Shown: positions 33,215 through 42,731, counted from the first letter of the stretch. The stretch is 64,000 bases of DNA from DATARH01 sp036268425 (GCA_036268425.1 DATAUE010000074.1:182530-246529); one strand, 5' to 3'. Notes: generated from the sequence alone by a model not told the origin. Numbers and translations are program-made.

Positions 33215-33450
33215 TACTCTCTCCAGAACGGCTTGTTGCTGAGGAAGTCGGCGTCGGCGCGGCTGACACCGATGTCGGCAAGCGTCCTCTCGCTGAGCGA
33301 GGCAAGCTCACGGCGCTCCTGAATGCGGCGGCGCCATTCGCGCAAATTGCCGAGTATCCAGGTGGTCGTGTCGTTCAGCGCCTCGATTCCGGCGTGCCGC
33401 GAGACGGTATGCGCGCAATCGCGGACGGGCTGCATATGTATGGCGGTCAT
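33214..33450 (-). CDS. DUF1127 domain protein
   Basis: 78 residues from the ATG at 33450, preceded by GGAGA; an in-frame start at 33540 lies in the promoter region and is not used. The C-terminal 45 residues are the DUF1127 core: REWRRRIQERRELASLSERT, LADIGVSRADADFLSNKPFW. Short DUF1127 proteins in Rhizobiales bind small RNAs or affect phosphate and carbon regulation. This longer form, next to a LysR regulator, is the other common arrangement. It is divergent from lysR across 131 bp. Confidence 0.9.
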   Translation of the reverse strand: MTAIHMQPVRDCAHTVSRHAGIEALNDTTTWILGNLREWRRRIQERRELASLSERTLADIGVSRADADFLSNKPFWRE

Positions 33451-33581
33451 ATGAAATCTCCTAAAACGCTCCGGCGAGCGAAGCGGATGCCGATAAGCGT
33501 CTTGCAGAAGCAAATTGCTCTCCGTAACCTCATTCCGCAAACGAGAGTTTCTCAGCGGACAAATTAGAAAACCTCATCTGA

Positions 33582-34499
33582 ATGAACACTCATCTACCGC
33601 CTCTCAGCGCGCTTCGCGCTTTTGAATCGGCCGCCCGGCTGCGCAGCTTCAGCAAGGCGGCCGACGAGTTGCACGTCACGCCGGCCGCCATCAGCCACCA
33701 GATCCACGCGCTCGAAGAAGACCTTGGGGTCAAGCTGTTTCACCGCCTCAACCGGTCGATCGACTTGACCGACTCGGCCCGACTGCTGCTGCCCGGCCTG
33801 TCGGAGGCGTTCGGCGGCATCCAGGCCGCGGTGCGTCGGCTGCGCGCGCACAACGATACCGGCACGCTGACCGTGACCGCATCCCCGTCGTTCGCGGCGA
33901 AATGGCTGGTCGGGCGCCTGCATCGCTTTCAGGAGATGTGCCCGGAGATCGATGTGCGGATTTCCGCCACCGATGCCGTCGTCGATCTGGAAAAAAGCGA
34001 TTTCGATATAGCGGTCCGCTATGGCACCGGCCGGTATCCGGGTCTCGATGTCGAGCTTCTGTCGCATAACGAAGTATTTCCGGCCTGCAGTCCGCGCCTT
34101 CTGGAAAGTGGCCCGCCGCTGCGAAGCCCCGATGATCTGCGCTACCACGCGCTGATCCACGACCAGGCGATCGACCGCGACCCGCTGGCGCCGACCTGGG
34201 CGATGTGGCTGAGGGCGGCCGGCGTCAGCGGCGCGCCGACAACGCCCGGTGTTACCTACAGCGTCGGGTATATGGCGCTGGACGCCGCGATCGCCGGCAA
34301 CGGCGTGGTGTTGGCCTACAGCACGATCGCCGCTGCCGACGTCGCCGCCGGCCGCCTCGTTCGGTTGTTCTCTTTGGCCCTGCCCGATCTGTTCTCGTTC
34401 TACATCGTGACCGCCCCCGGTGCCCTCGCACGTCCCAAGGTCAAGGCTTTCCACGACTGGCTGCGTCGGGAAGCCGATGGCGATACCTCGGAAGCGTGA
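33582..34499 (+). CDS. LysR-type regulator (GcvA-like)
   Basis: 305 residues. The N-terminal winged HTH (PLSALRAFESAARLRSFSKA, ADELHVTPAAISHQIHALEE, LGVKLFHRLNRSIDLTD) matches GcvA-type LysR proteins. The effector domain follows from about residue 92 (LTVTASPSFAAKWLVGRL). LysR proteins usually control the divergent gene, here the DUF1127/60-residue operon and perhaps the CmcJ-like gene beyond. An inverted repeat TTTCT-N13-AGAAA (33548-33570) lies in the shared promoter gap. Confidence 0.92.
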   Translation: MNTHLPPLSALRAFESAARLRSFSKAADELHVTPAAISHQIHALEEDLGVKLFHRLNRSIDLTDSARLLLPGLSEAFGGIQAAVRRLRAHNDTGTLTVTASPSFAAKWLVGRLHRFQEMCPEIDVRISATDAVVDLEKSDFDIAVRYGTGRYPGLDVELLSHNEVFPACSPRLLESGPPLRSPDDLRYHALIHDQAIDRDPLAPTWAMWLRAAGVSGAPTTPGVTYSVGYMALDAAIAGNGVVLAYSTIAAADVAAGRLVRLFSLALPDLFSFYIVTAPGALARPKVKAFHDWLRREADGDTSEA

Positions 34500-34574
34500 T
34501 AACGATGGATGACGATCTCATCGGAATGGACCATTCTTGGCGTTGAAAAAGCCAATTCCTGGAGAGCCGACCCG

Positions 34575-35369
34575 ATGCCCGAAACCGTCCGCAACGTCGC
34601 TCGCGAAAAACTCGAACAAGGCCATCTGTCGCTTGGGGTGGGCGTTCGCATGACGCGCAGCGTCGAGATCGCCAAGGCGATGGCGGTGGCCGGCTTCGAC
34701 TGGCTGTTCCTCGACATGGAACACGGCGTCATGTCGCTGGAAGCGTGCGCGCAGATTTCGGCGGCGGCGCTTGATGCCGGCATCGCGCCGATCGCGCGGG
34801 TACCGAACGGCGAATACTCGATCGCGACGCGGGCGCTCGACAATGGCGCGCTCGGCATCGTGATGCCGCATGTCGATACCGCCGCCGAGGCGCGTGAAGT
34901 CGTCGACCGGCTGAAATACCCGCCGGTCGGGCATCGCTCGATGGGCGGCACCGGACCGCATTATGGACTGCGCTCGGCGTCGAGCAGCGAAGCGGCGTCG
35001 GCGCTCAACGCCGCCAACCTGACGGTCGTGATGCTGGAAACCCCGACCGCGATCAAGAATGCCGGCGAGATCGCCGCAGTGCCGGGGGTCGACGTGCTGT
35101 TGATCGGCACCAATGATCTATGTGCCGAAATGGGCATCCACGGCGATTTCGGGAACGACAAGGTCGCCGATTGCTACAAGGCGATGATCGCGGCGTGCAA
35201 ACAGCACAACAAATTTCCCGGCATGGCCGGCATCTATAATGAGCAGATCATGCCGCGATACATCGAGATGGGTGCGCGGTTCATCCTGTCGGGCCAGGAT
35301 GCACAGTTCCTGATGGGCGGCGCGGTTGCGCGTACCGGCTTCCTGCGCAAGACGCATTCCGGCCGCTGA
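34575..35369 (+). CDS. HpcH/HpaI family aldolase
   Basis: 264 residues from the ATG at 34575. Family blocks: GVRMTRSVEIAKAMAVAGF, DWLFLDMEHGVM (acidic/metal segment), PIARVPNG, VMPHVDTAAEA, MLETPTAIKNAGEIAAVPG and DVLLIGTNDLCAEMG. These class II metal aldolases split 2-keto-3-deoxy acids into pyruvate plus an aldehyde. The substrate is unknown; aromatic catabolism or sugar-acid breakdown are options. The following M20 amidase gene is 45 bp away, probably in the same transcript. Confidence 0.9.
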   Translation: MPETVRNVAREKLEQGHLSLGVGVRMTRSVEIAKAMAVAGFDWLFLDMEHGVMSLEACAQISAAALDAGIAPIARVPNGEYSIATRALDNGALGIVMPHVDTAAEAREVVDRLKYPPVGHRSMGGTGPHYGLRSASSSEAASALNAANLTVVMLETPTAIKNAGEIAAVPGVDVLLIGTNDLCAEMGIHGDFGNDKVADCYKAMIAACKQHNKFPGMAGIYNEQIMPRYIEMGARFILSGQDAQFLMGGAVARTGFLRKTHSGR

Positions 35370-35414
35370 TACAACCGTCAGCCGGGACGAAAACATTCAT
35401 GAGGGGTGCGGCGG

Positions 35415-36593
35415 ATGCCGGTCATTGACGGGATCGCGGAGTTTCACGCCGATATGACGGCGTGGCGGCGCGATATCCATGCCCACCCCGAGATCGGCTT
35501 TCAGGAAGCCCGTACCTCCGACCTTGTCGCCGCCAAGCTCGAATCGTTCGGCATCGAGGTGACCCGAGGCATCGGCAAGACCGGCTTGGTCGGCCGGTTG
35601 CGCGTCGGCAATTCGCCGCGCGCGATCGGGTTGCGCGCCGACATGGATTGCCTGCCGATCCTCGAAGCCAATAATTTCGCGCATCGCTCGACACATCCCG
35701 GCCACATGCATGCCTGCGGCCATGACGGGCATACGACGATGCTGCTCGGCGCCGCGCGCTACCTCGCGGCGACGCGCGATTTCGACGGCACCGTGCATTT
35801 CATCTTTCAGCCGGCCGAGGAAGGTCTCGGCGGCGCCGACGCGATGGTCAAGGATGGGCTGTTCGACCGCTTTCCCTGCGACGTGATCTTCGGCATGCAC
35901 AACCGGCCGGGTCTGGCGGTCGGCAAGTTCCAGATCCGTCCCGGCGCCATGATGGCCGGCGGTGCGTTTTTCGACATTGCGATTACCGGGGTCGGCGCGC
36001 ATGGCGCGCGGCCCGAAGCCGGGATCGACCCGGTCGTCGTCGCGGCGCACATCACGACCGGGCTGCAGTCGATCGTGTCGCGCAATGTGCGGCCGTACGA
36101 CACCGCGGTCGTCAGCGTCACCCAGATCCATAGCGGCGACGCCTATAACGTCATTCCCGAAAAAGCCGTGCTGCGCGGCACCGTCCGCTGCTTTAGCAAC
36201 GACACGATGAAGCTGGTCGAAGACCGCATGCGCCGCATCGCCGAAGGTGTGGCGGCCGGGTTTGGCGCCAGGGCCGAACTCGATTTCCGCGCGCTGTTTC
36301 CGCCCCTGGTCAACCACGCCGACGAGACCGATTTCATCGCCGACGCGGCGGTGGACGTGGTCGGCATCGACAATGTCAGCCGCAACGGGCCGATCTCGAT
36401 GGCGTCAGAGGATTTTTCTTATTTTCTGCAAATCCTGCCCGGTGCCTATATCCAGATCGGCAATGGCGACGGCGAGGGGGCCTGCGAAGTGCACAACCCG
36501 AGCTATGATTTCAACGACGGCGCGTTGCCGTTCGGCGCCAGCCTGTTCGCCCGCCTGGTCGAGCGCCGGCTCGACCGGCTCACCGGCGGCTGA
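35415..36593 (+). CDS. M20 family amidohydrolase (hippurate/N-acyl-amino-acid hydrolase-like)
   Basis: 392 residues from the ATG at 35415 with GAGGGG upstream (a GTG at 35406 is also open). M20 metal motifs are visible: RRDIHAHPEIGFQE, the cysteine/histidine site MHACGHDGHTTMLLGAA, PAEEGLGGADAM with the catalytic and metal glutamates, and GMHNRPGLAVG. The enzyme removes the acyl group from N-acyl amino acids or related amides in the cytoplasm. With the D-aminoacylase, hydantoinase and carbamoylase it adds to the window's amide-hydrolysis theme. Confidence 0.92.
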   Translation: MPVIDGIAEFHADMTAWRRDIHAHPEIGFQEARTSDLVAAKLESFGIEVTRGIGKTGLVGRLRVGNSPRAIGLRADMDCLPILEANNFAHRSTHPGHMHACGHDGHTTMLLGAARYLAATRDFDGTVHFIFQPAEEGLGGADAMVKDGLFDRFPCDVIFGMHNRPGLAVGKFQIRPGAMMAGGAFFDIAITGVGAHGARPEAGIDPVVVAAHITTGLQSIVSRNVRPYDTAVVSVTQIHSGDAYNVIPEKAVLRGTVRCFSNDTMKLVEDRMRRIAEGVAAGFGARAELDFRALFPPLVNHADETDFIADAAVDVVGIDNVSRNGPISMASEDFSYFLQILPGAYIQIGNGDGEGACEVHNPSYDFNDGALPFGASLFARLVERRLDRLTGG

Positions 36594-36620
36594 ACGCCGC
36601 CAGCAACCGCGCGCGGCGGT

Positions 36621-36902
36621 GTGAGGAACCTGCGTGCCGCCGCCTGGGCGGTCTTCTGTCTCGACCTCGTCATCCTGGCGCAGCTCCTCTATCAAACCAT
36701 CGCCGCCAATGGTGGCTCGGGTGCGCCGGAGGCAGCGCGCGGGCTGGCGCTGCTGCTGGGTTCGGGCCTGCTCGGCATCGCCGTGTTGCTGACGGCGAGC
36801 ACCATATGGCGCAGCAGACCCGGCCTGTGGTTGTCGCTGGCCTGCGAGGCATTGCCGCTTTTGTGGGTATTGGGCGCGATCTACCAGAACCTGTGGGAAT
36901 AG
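36621..36902 (+). CDS. small membrane protein
   Basis: 93 residues from a GTG. Three hydrophobic segments are seen: AWAVFCLDLVILAQLLYQTI, GLALLLGSGLLGIAVLLTAS and LSLACEALPLLWVLGAIYQ. It ends soon after the last one. No family is recognised. It lies 27 bp after the M20 gene and 81 bp before the CoA-transferase gene, all in one direction. Confidence 0.6.
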   Translation: MRNLRAAAWAVFCLDLVILAQLLYQTIAANGGSGAPEAARGLALLLGSGLLGIAVLLTASTIWRSRPGLWLSLACEALPLLWVLGAIYQNLWE

Positions 36903-36983
36903 CGCTGCCGGCCTTAGGGGCTTGCGCTTGGGCGGCAGGCTGGCGCACCGTAATCGCAGACCTATTTCGGGAGGATTTTCGCG

Positions 36984-38219
36984 ATGGCTGACCTGATCGA
37001 GCTGGATTGCCTTGAGGGTGTCAGGGTGGTGGATTTCACCCAGTTCGAGGCAGGGCCGTCCTGCACCGAATCACTGGCATGGCTCGGTGCCGAGGTGGTG
37101 AAAATCGAGAACCCGGGGCTGGGCGATCCCGGCCGCCGGCTGCGCCCGGGACACCCGGATGACGATCCCTGGTACTTCCACCAGTTCAACGCCAACAAGA
37201 AATCGATCACGCTGAACCTGAAATCGCCGCGCGGCCTCGAAATCGTCCGCGAATTGCTGAAAAAGGCCGATGTCACGGTCGAGAACATGGCGCCCGGCAC
37301 GATCGAGCGCCTCGGCCTCAGCTATGATGAGGTCAAAAAGATCAACCCCGGCATCATCTATTGCCAGGTCAAGGGCTTCGGCACCGGCAGCCCGTACGAA
37401 ACCAGCCTCGCTTTCGACATGATCGCGCAGGCTGCGGGCGGGCTGATCAGCGTTACCGGCGAGGGCGGCCGGCCGCCGGTCAAGCCGGGCACCAGCTTTG
37501 GCGACACCGGCACCGGCATGCTGATGGCGATCAGCATCCTCGGTGCGTTGTTCAAACGGGCCAAGACCGGTCAGGGCCGCCGGTTGCAGGTCGCGATGCA
37601 GGACGCGATGGTGCATTACATGCGCGTCCCCTTCACCCGCACGCAGAATAACGGGCAACCGGTGCCGCGCGGCGGCAGCAGCCGGTCGCAGAAGGGCGGC
37701 CTGGTGCCGTCGGCGATCTATCCGTGCAAGCCCGGCGGGCCGAATGATTACGTCTATGTCTTCTGCAGCCGCGCCAACGCCGACCATTGGCAACGCCTGC
37801 TCAAGGTCATCGGCCGCGAAGATTTGAAAGACGACGAGCGCTACAAGACCGGCCAGGCGCGCAGCGAGCGGCCGGAAGAAGTCGACGAGCTGATCGCCAC
37901 CTGGACGCGGCAGCACACCAAGGAAGAGGCGATGACCCTGATCGGCGCGGCCAGCGTGCCGGCCGGCGCGGTGTTCGATACGCTCGAACTGATGAACGAC
38001 GCCTCGCTCGTCGAGCGCGGCATCATGCAGACCTACGATCACCCGACCTACGGCAAGGTCAAGATGCCGGCCTGGCCGGTGCGCTTCGATGGCACGCCGG
38101 TCAAGGTCAAGTCGGCGCCGGCGCTCGGCCAGCACAATGGCGACGTGCTTGGCAGCTGGCTCGGCCTCAGTGCCGCGGATGTCGAAGGCCTCAAGGCTGA
38201 CGGCATTCTCGGGAAGTAA
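36984..38219 (+). CDS. CaiB/BaiF family (class III) CoA-transferase
   Basis: 411 residues, normal length. The N terminus DLIELDCLEGVRVVDFTQFE and AGPSCTESLAWLGAEVVKIE are family-typical. NANKKSITLNLKSPRGLEIV and PGTSFGDTGTGMLMAISIL follow; the aspartate in the last block is at the place of the catalytic Asp of formyl-CoA:oxalate CoA-transferase. It moves CoA between carboxylic acids. The substrate is not deducible. GGGAGG precedes the ATG. Confidence 0.93.
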   Translation: MADLIELDCLEGVRVVDFTQFEAGPSCTESLAWLGAEVVKIENPGLGDPGRRLRPGHPDDDPWYFHQFNANKKSITLNLKSPRGLEIVRELLKKADVTVENMAPGTIERLGLSYDEVKKINPGIIYCQVKGFGTGSPYETSLAFDMIAQAAGGLISVTGEGGRPPVKPGTSFGDTGTGMLMAISILGALFKRAKTGQGRRLQVAMQDAMVHYMRVPFTRTQNNGQPVPRGGSSRSQKGGLVPSAIYPCKPGGPNDYVYVFCSRANADHWQRLLKVIGREDLKDDERYKTGQARSERPEEVDELIATWTRQHTKEEAMTLIGAASVPAGAVFDTLELMNDASLVERGIMQTYDHPTYGKVKMPAWPVRFDGTPVKVKSAPALGQHNGDVLGSWLGLSAADVEGLKADGILGK

Positions 38220-38235
38220 CACCACCGTTATCGTG

Positions 38236-38278
38236 TTCAGCCCCCCTCTCTCTCTCCGGAAGGCGGAGCGGGGCTGAA
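38236..38278 (+). promoter_or_regulatory. stem-loop next to the ribosome site of the amidohydrolase gene
   Basis: TTCAGCCCC (38236-38244) pairs with GGGGCTGAA (38270-38278), with an inner CTCCG/CGGAG stem. The 3' arm overlaps the first bases of the Shine-Dalgarno AAGGAG (38277-38282). It may end the CoA-transferase transcript or modulate translation of the next gene. Confidence 0.5.
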
Positions 38279-38289
38279 GGAGCTTCGTG

Positions 38290-39657
38290 ATGAAAATTTT
38301 TGTCCGTTGCGGCCAGTTGTTCACCGGGCAGGAAGATGAGGCGCTGGCGAGCGCGGCGCTGGTCTATGACGAGGCGGGGCGGTTGTTGTATGTCGGTGCC
38401 GAGGCCGCGGCACCGAAGCGCGCCAAAGGCGATCGGCTGATCGACCATTCCGGGCAGTTTGTGATGCCGGGGCTGATCGACGTCCACACCCACCTCGCCT
38501 ACGGCAACGCCAAAAGCGAAGAAGATATCGACCTCTACAGCCCGCTGGAGTTCCGCGCGCTGCGCGGCATGTTCTTCGCGCAGAAGGTGTTGGCCGCCGG
38601 CTATACGTCGCTATGCTCGCCGGGCGATGCCGGGCAGATCAGCCTGTCGATCCGTAACGCAATCAATGCCGGGCTGTTCGACGGGCCGCGCGTCATGGCG
38701 GCCGGCCCGTACATCACCTCGCATCAGGGGCTGACGGACTGGTATCCGACCTGGATCGGCGCCCCGACGACCTCGATCGGCCGGCTGGTCACCAACATCA
38801 ACGAGGCGATCGAGGAAATCCGCTGGCAGGTCAAGAACGGCGTCGACTGCGTCAAGATCGCGATGGACGGTATCCAGCGCCGCCCCGACGGCGAGCTGAT
38901 CGCGGCGTTCACGCAGGAAGAAACCGACGTGATGGTGCGCGAAATCCACCGCCAAGGCCGCAAGGCGGTGAGCCACGCGGTTGGGCGCGAGGCGACGCTG
39001 TATTCGGCGCGCGCCGGGGTCGACCTGATCTTTCACGGATTTCATCTCGACGATGAATGCATCGCCGCGATGCTGCAGACCGGCAGCACGCTGTGTCCGA
39101 CCCTGACCCAACCGAAAAACGTCATCGAGTTCACTCAGCCGCACGAGCCGGCCGGCCAGAAGGGCCGTCCCGAGGCGACCCAGCAGCGTTACACGATCGG
39201 CTGCGCCAATCTGAAAAAGGCAGTCGCTGCCGGGGTGCCGTTTCTGACCGGCACCGATACCGGGTTTGCCGTAACGCCCTACGGCGAATGGCATGCCAAG
39301 GAACTTGAACTATTCGTCGACGATCTCGGCTTTACACCCGCTGCCGCCTTGCGGGCGGCGACGCAGGTCAGCGCGGGCTTTATGCATTGCGGCGACAAGA
39401 TCGGCGTTCTCGAAGCCGGGCGCACCGCCGATTTCACCGCGTGGGACGGCTCGCCATTGGCCGATATCGCGCTGCTGCAGGATTATCGCCGCCGGCTGCG
39501 CGGCGTCTATCTCGCCGGCCGCCAGATCAGCATCGCCGACCGGCCCTACGATCCGCGGCAGGTCACCGATTTTGCGCTGACCAACTGGACCGATCTCTAC
39601 ACGCAGGAACGCGTCGCCGAACTCGGCGCCCGCTCACACCGTCTCGCCGCGGAGTAG
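38290..39657 (+). CDS. imidazolonepropionase/prolidase-like amidohydrolase
   Basis: 455 residues from the ATG at 38290 (a GTG at 38287 is also in frame). Metal motifs: MPGLIDVHTHLAYGN (HxH), VKIAMDG with the bridging lysine, KAVSHAVGRE, LIFHGFHLDDE and the aspartate in LTGTDTGFAVTPYG. The order fits the amidohydrolase subgroup with imidazolonepropionases and Xaa-Pro dipeptidase-like enzymes. It likely cleaves a peptide or cyclic amide in the cytoplasm. It follows the CoA-transferase by 70 bp and is convergent with the D-aminoacylase gene (8-bp gap). Confidence 0.9.
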   Translation: MKIFVRCGQLFTGQEDEALASAALVYDEAGRLLYVGAEAAAPKRAKGDRLIDHSGQFVMPGLIDVHTHLAYGNAKSEEDIDLYSPLEFRALRGMFFAQKVLAAGYTSLCSPGDAGQISLSIRNAINAGLFDGPRVMAAGPYITSHQGLTDWYPTWIGAPTTSIGRLVTNINEAIEEIRWQVKNGVDCVKIAMDGIQRRPDGELIAAFTQEETDVMVREIHRQGRKAVSHAVGREATLYSARAGVDLIFHGFHLDDECIAAMLQTGSTLCPTLTQPKNVIEFTQPHEPAGQKGRPEATQQRYTIGCANLKKAVAAGVPFLTGTDTGFAVTPYGEWHAKELELFVDDLGFTPAAALRAATQVSAGFMHCGDKIGVLEAGRTADFTAWDGSPLADIALLQDYRRRLRGVYLAGRQISIADRPYDPRQVTDFALTNWTDLYTQERVAELGARSHRLAAE

Positions 39658-39665
39658 TGGCGGCG

Positions 39666-41384
39666 CTATTGTGCGGCGGCGAGGGCGGCCCGGCCGGTCG
39701 GCAGGAAGCGGTCGAGCACCTGCCCCGGGCCTTTGCCGAGCCTCGCGTAATCCTTGCCGTCGAACACCTTGATGCCGTTGACGAAGACGCCGTGCACCCC
39801 GATGGGGTCGCGGATCGTGCGGCGTCCGCCGCCCGGTAAATCCGTGGCGCGGCGGGCCGGCGAGATGCCGACGCTGGCAGGATCGAACAGCATCATATCG
39901 GCATGGGCACCGACTGCGATGCGGCCGCGATCCGGAATGCCGTAGAGGCCGGCCTGATGGCTGGTCAGCCGGCGCACGCCTTCGACGAGGTCGAAATCGC
40001 CGCGTTCGCGCACCCAATGCCCGAGGAAATGCAGGCCGAACCCGGCATCGCAGAAATAGATCAGATGCGCGCCCGCGTCGGACAGCGCGATCACCCCGGC
40101 CTTGTGCTTCAACAACGGCGCAACACCGTCATCAACCGCGTTGAAAAACCGGCCGAGAAACGCGGTCTCGAACCTCTCGTCGAGACCGAGATCGAGCATC
40201 GTGTCGAGTGGGTCCCGGCCGCGTTCTTTCGCGATGCCGGCGATGTCGCGGTTGACCAGCCCGGCATTCTCGGGCTTGGCCGCCGCCGCGACGAGGATGC
40301 GGTCCCAGTTGCCCTGGAACATCGTGCCCGGCCGCGGATTGCGTAAATCCTGCCGCAGCCGGTCGCGAAAGCTGCTGTCGCGCAAAACCGGTTCGAGCTT
40401 GTCGGGCGTATAGGCCTTGATCGGATCGAAAGCGGGATGAGCGTAAAAGGGATAGGCGTTGGCCAGCGTAAAATCGAACGACAGCGCCTGGCACGGTATC
40501 TGAATGTAGACGCCGTTGCCGCGGGCTTGCGCGGCGGCGCAGGCCTCGAACATGCCGATCGCCCGCTCCGGCGCCTGCTCGTTGTACATGCCGACCGCGG
40601 TGCCGAGAAAAAACGGCCGCCCATGCCGCGACGCCAGCGTCTCGATTTCCTCGACCGAACGGCCGCCCGAGGCGATCTCGATCACGCCATGCCCGGGTGC
40701 CCCCATCGCGCCGACCAGCGCGTCGAGTTCGCCGATATCGCTGACCGTCGATGGCATCGGCACCCCGCCCCAGCCGGAATGGTTCAGCGAGTACGAGGCG
40801 CCGAGGCCAATCGCACCCTGGCTCATTGCCTCGGCGACCAACCGCCGCATCTCGGTGAGTTCGGCCGCCGTCGGCTGCTTGCGAGTCGAGGCGTCGTCGC
40901 CCATCACCGCAGTGCGCACCGCCGAATGCCCGACTAGCACCGCGAGGTTGGCGTAGGGGCCGCGACCGCGCAGCATGTCCATGTATTCGCCGAACGACTG
41001 GAACTGCCAGTCGATACCGGCGCGCAGGGCGTCTATGTCCATGCCTTCGACCACCGCGAGGTTGCGCATGATCAGGTCGCGCAGATGCGGTGGGCTCGGC
41101 ACGATGCCAAACCCGCAATTCCCCATCACCGCCGTGGTGACGCCGAGCGAGGGCGATGGCGACAGGGTCGGGTCCCATGTCACCTGCGCGTCGTAATGCG
41201 TGTGGACGTCGATGATGCCGGGCATCAGCGCCAAGCCGCGGGCATCGGCGGTCTCGGCGGCGTCGCGCGCGGCAATGTTGCCGATTGCGGCGACGCGTCC
41301 TTTTTCGACCGCGACATCGGCCCGTACCGGGTCACGCCCCAGCCCGTCGACCACGGTCGCGCCGCGGATCACCAGATCGTACAT
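39666..41384 (-). CDS. N-acyl-D-amino-acid deacylase (D-aminoacylase family)
   Basis: 572 residues. MPGIIDVHTHYDAQVTWDP carries the HxH site and is diagnostic of D-aminoacylases. GNCGFGIVPSPPHLRDLIMR, GASYSLNHSG and ALSDAGAHLIYFCDAGFG (with the catalytic aspartate) follow, and the closing IGVHGVFVNGIKVFDGKDY is typical. It hydrolyses N-acyl-D-amino acids. GGGAGGAAA precedes the ATG, 15 bp after the stop of a Liv-type binding-protein gene. That implies import and deacylation of the same compound. Confidence 0.92.
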   Translation of the reverse strand: MYDLVIRGATVVDGLGRDPVRADVAVEKGRVAAIGNIAARDAAETADARGLALMPGIIDVHTHYDAQVTWDPTLSPSPSLGVTTAVMGNCGFGIVPSPPHLRDLIMRNLAVVEGMDIDALRAGIDWQFQSFGEYMDMLRGRGPYANLAVLVGHSAVRTAVMGDDASTRKQPTAAELTEMRRLVAEAMSQGAIGLGASYSLNHSGWGGVPMPSTVSDIGELDALVGAMGAPGHGVIEIASGGRSVEEIETLASRHGRPFFLGTAVGMYNEQAPERAIGMFEACAAAQARGNGVYIQIPCQALSFDFTLANAYPFYAHPAFDPIKAYTPDKLEPVLRDSSFRDRLRQDLRNPRPGTMFQGNWDRILVAAAAKPENAGLVNRDIAGIAKERGRDPLDTMLDLGLDERFETAFLGRFFNAVDDGVAPLLKHKAGVIALSDAGAHLIYFCDAGFGLHFLGHWVRERGDFDLVEGVRRLTSHQAGLYGIPDRGRIAVGAHADMMLFDPASVGISPARRATDLPGGGRRTIRDPIGVHGVFVNGIKVFDGKDYARLGKGPGQVLDRFLPTGRAALAAAQ

Positions 41385-41399
41385 CGCCGTTTCCTCCCG

Positions 41400-42641
41400 C
41401 TACTTTCCGACTCCGGCAAAGGGGTATTTCAGTGTGCCGGTCTTCAATGCCGGCGGGTCGAGGATGACCTGCACGCCGGGGTTGGCGAACTGGTCGAGAT
41501 CGTGGCCTTTCACGCCCTGGTACTGGATCGTCAGGATGCGCGGCTCAGCCCATTCGCCATCCGCTCCGAACTTGATGTCGCCCATGATCGTCTTGAAGGT
41601 CGTCGCGTGCATGTATTCGGCGAGCTTCTGCTGATCGATCGAGTTGGTGCCCTCGACGGCTTGTTGCAGCACCTGGAACGTGGCGTAAACCTGCGGCGGC
41701 ACATAATAGCCCAATAGGTCGGTGCCGGCTTCCTTGGCGCGCGCCTGATATTCCTTGATAAAAGCATCGACGCCGGGAAAATTCATCGTCGGCTCGTGCA
41801 CGAACAATTCGTAATCGACGATACCGTTGAGGCGCTCGCCCATCTGCGATTTGATCGCGCCGTATTGCAGCCCGATGATTGGGCCGCCGAACATCTTTGC
41901 GGTCAGGCTCTGCTCCTCGACCGAGCGCAGCATGCCGGCGCTGTCGGCCGGATATGACGCGACAAATACAAGGTCGGGGCTGGTTGCCTTGATGGCGCGT
42001 ACGATCGGGCTGTAATCGATCGTATTCGGCGGATAGTTCTTGTCGTAGACGATTTGCAGGCCGGCCGCTTTGGCGTGCTCACGCGCCCCGGCCATCGCGT
42101 TTTTCGAGAATTCGGCGTCGGCGCCGGTCATCGCCAGGGTTTTCGGCTTGGGGTCGATCGTCATCGCGGCGGCGAAATACCCCGCGGTAATCGCCTCCTT
42201 GCCTTTCGGCCCATATGGCATCGTCTGGAAGAAGCGGGGGTAGTGGAATTCGTCATTGACCGCGAGCGCCAATGTGTCGAGCACCATCACCTGGTGCTCC
42301 ATCAGCATCGGCATTGCCGCCGCACTGAAATTGGTGCCCGACGCCATCACCAAGTCAACCTTGTCGACATCGAGCAGCTTTGTATAGATGCCCGGCACCA
42401 GCGCCGGGTTGCTCTGGTCGTCGTAATGGATCAGCTCGACCTTGCGCCCGAGCAACCCGCCTTTGGCGTTGATCTGGTCGGCCCAGATCTGCGCGGTCAG
42501 GACGAATTGCTTGCCGCTCGCCGCACCGCCGCCGGTTTCCTCGGCGCTGAACCCGATCTTGATCGGCGGTCCCGCGGCCAATGCCGGCATCGCTGTCGCA
42601 AGCAATGCGACCGCGCCCAGCATGAAATGCAATCGCATCAA
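41400..42641 (-). CDS. ABC transporter substrate-binding protein (LivK-type), orphan
   Basis: 413 residues. Signal peptide MMRLHFMLGAVALLATAMPA ends near ALAAG. The mature start PPIKIGFSAEETGGGAASGK and QIWADQINAKGGLLGRKVEL mark the HAAT/LivK family. No permease or ATPase genes adjoin it, so it may use the LivH/LivMG/LivF system at 17470-22382. Its partner gene is the D-aminoacylase downstream in the same operon, so a D-acylamino acid or related amide is the likely ligand. Confidence 0.92.
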   Translation of the reverse strand: MMRLHFMLGAVALLATAMPALAAGPPIKIGFSAEETGGGAASGKQFVLTAQIWADQINAKGGLLGRKVELIHYDDQSNPALVPGIYTKLLDVDKVDLVMASGTNFSAAAMPMLMEHQVMVLDTLALAVNDEFHYPRFFQTMPYGPKGKEAITAGYFAAAMTIDPKPKTLAMTGADAEFSKNAMAGAREHAKAAGLQIVYDKNYPPNTIDYSPIVRAIKATSPDLVFVASYPADSAGMLRSVEEQSLTAKMFGGPIIGLQYGAIKSQMGERLNGIVDYELFVHEPTMNFPGVDAFIKEYQARAKEAGTDLLGYYVPPQVYATFQVLQQAVEGTNSIDQQKLAEYMHATTFKTIMGDIKFGADGEWAEPRILTIQYQGVKGHDLDQFANPGVQVILDPPALKTGTLKYPFAGVGK

Positions 42642-42731
42642 TGACTCCGAATATAAATGTAACGCGAAGGCGGTGCGGCGGGCGCCAAGAGCCCCCGGCG
42701 CCCTCTGTCCGCCGGTCCCGAATATCTATTT

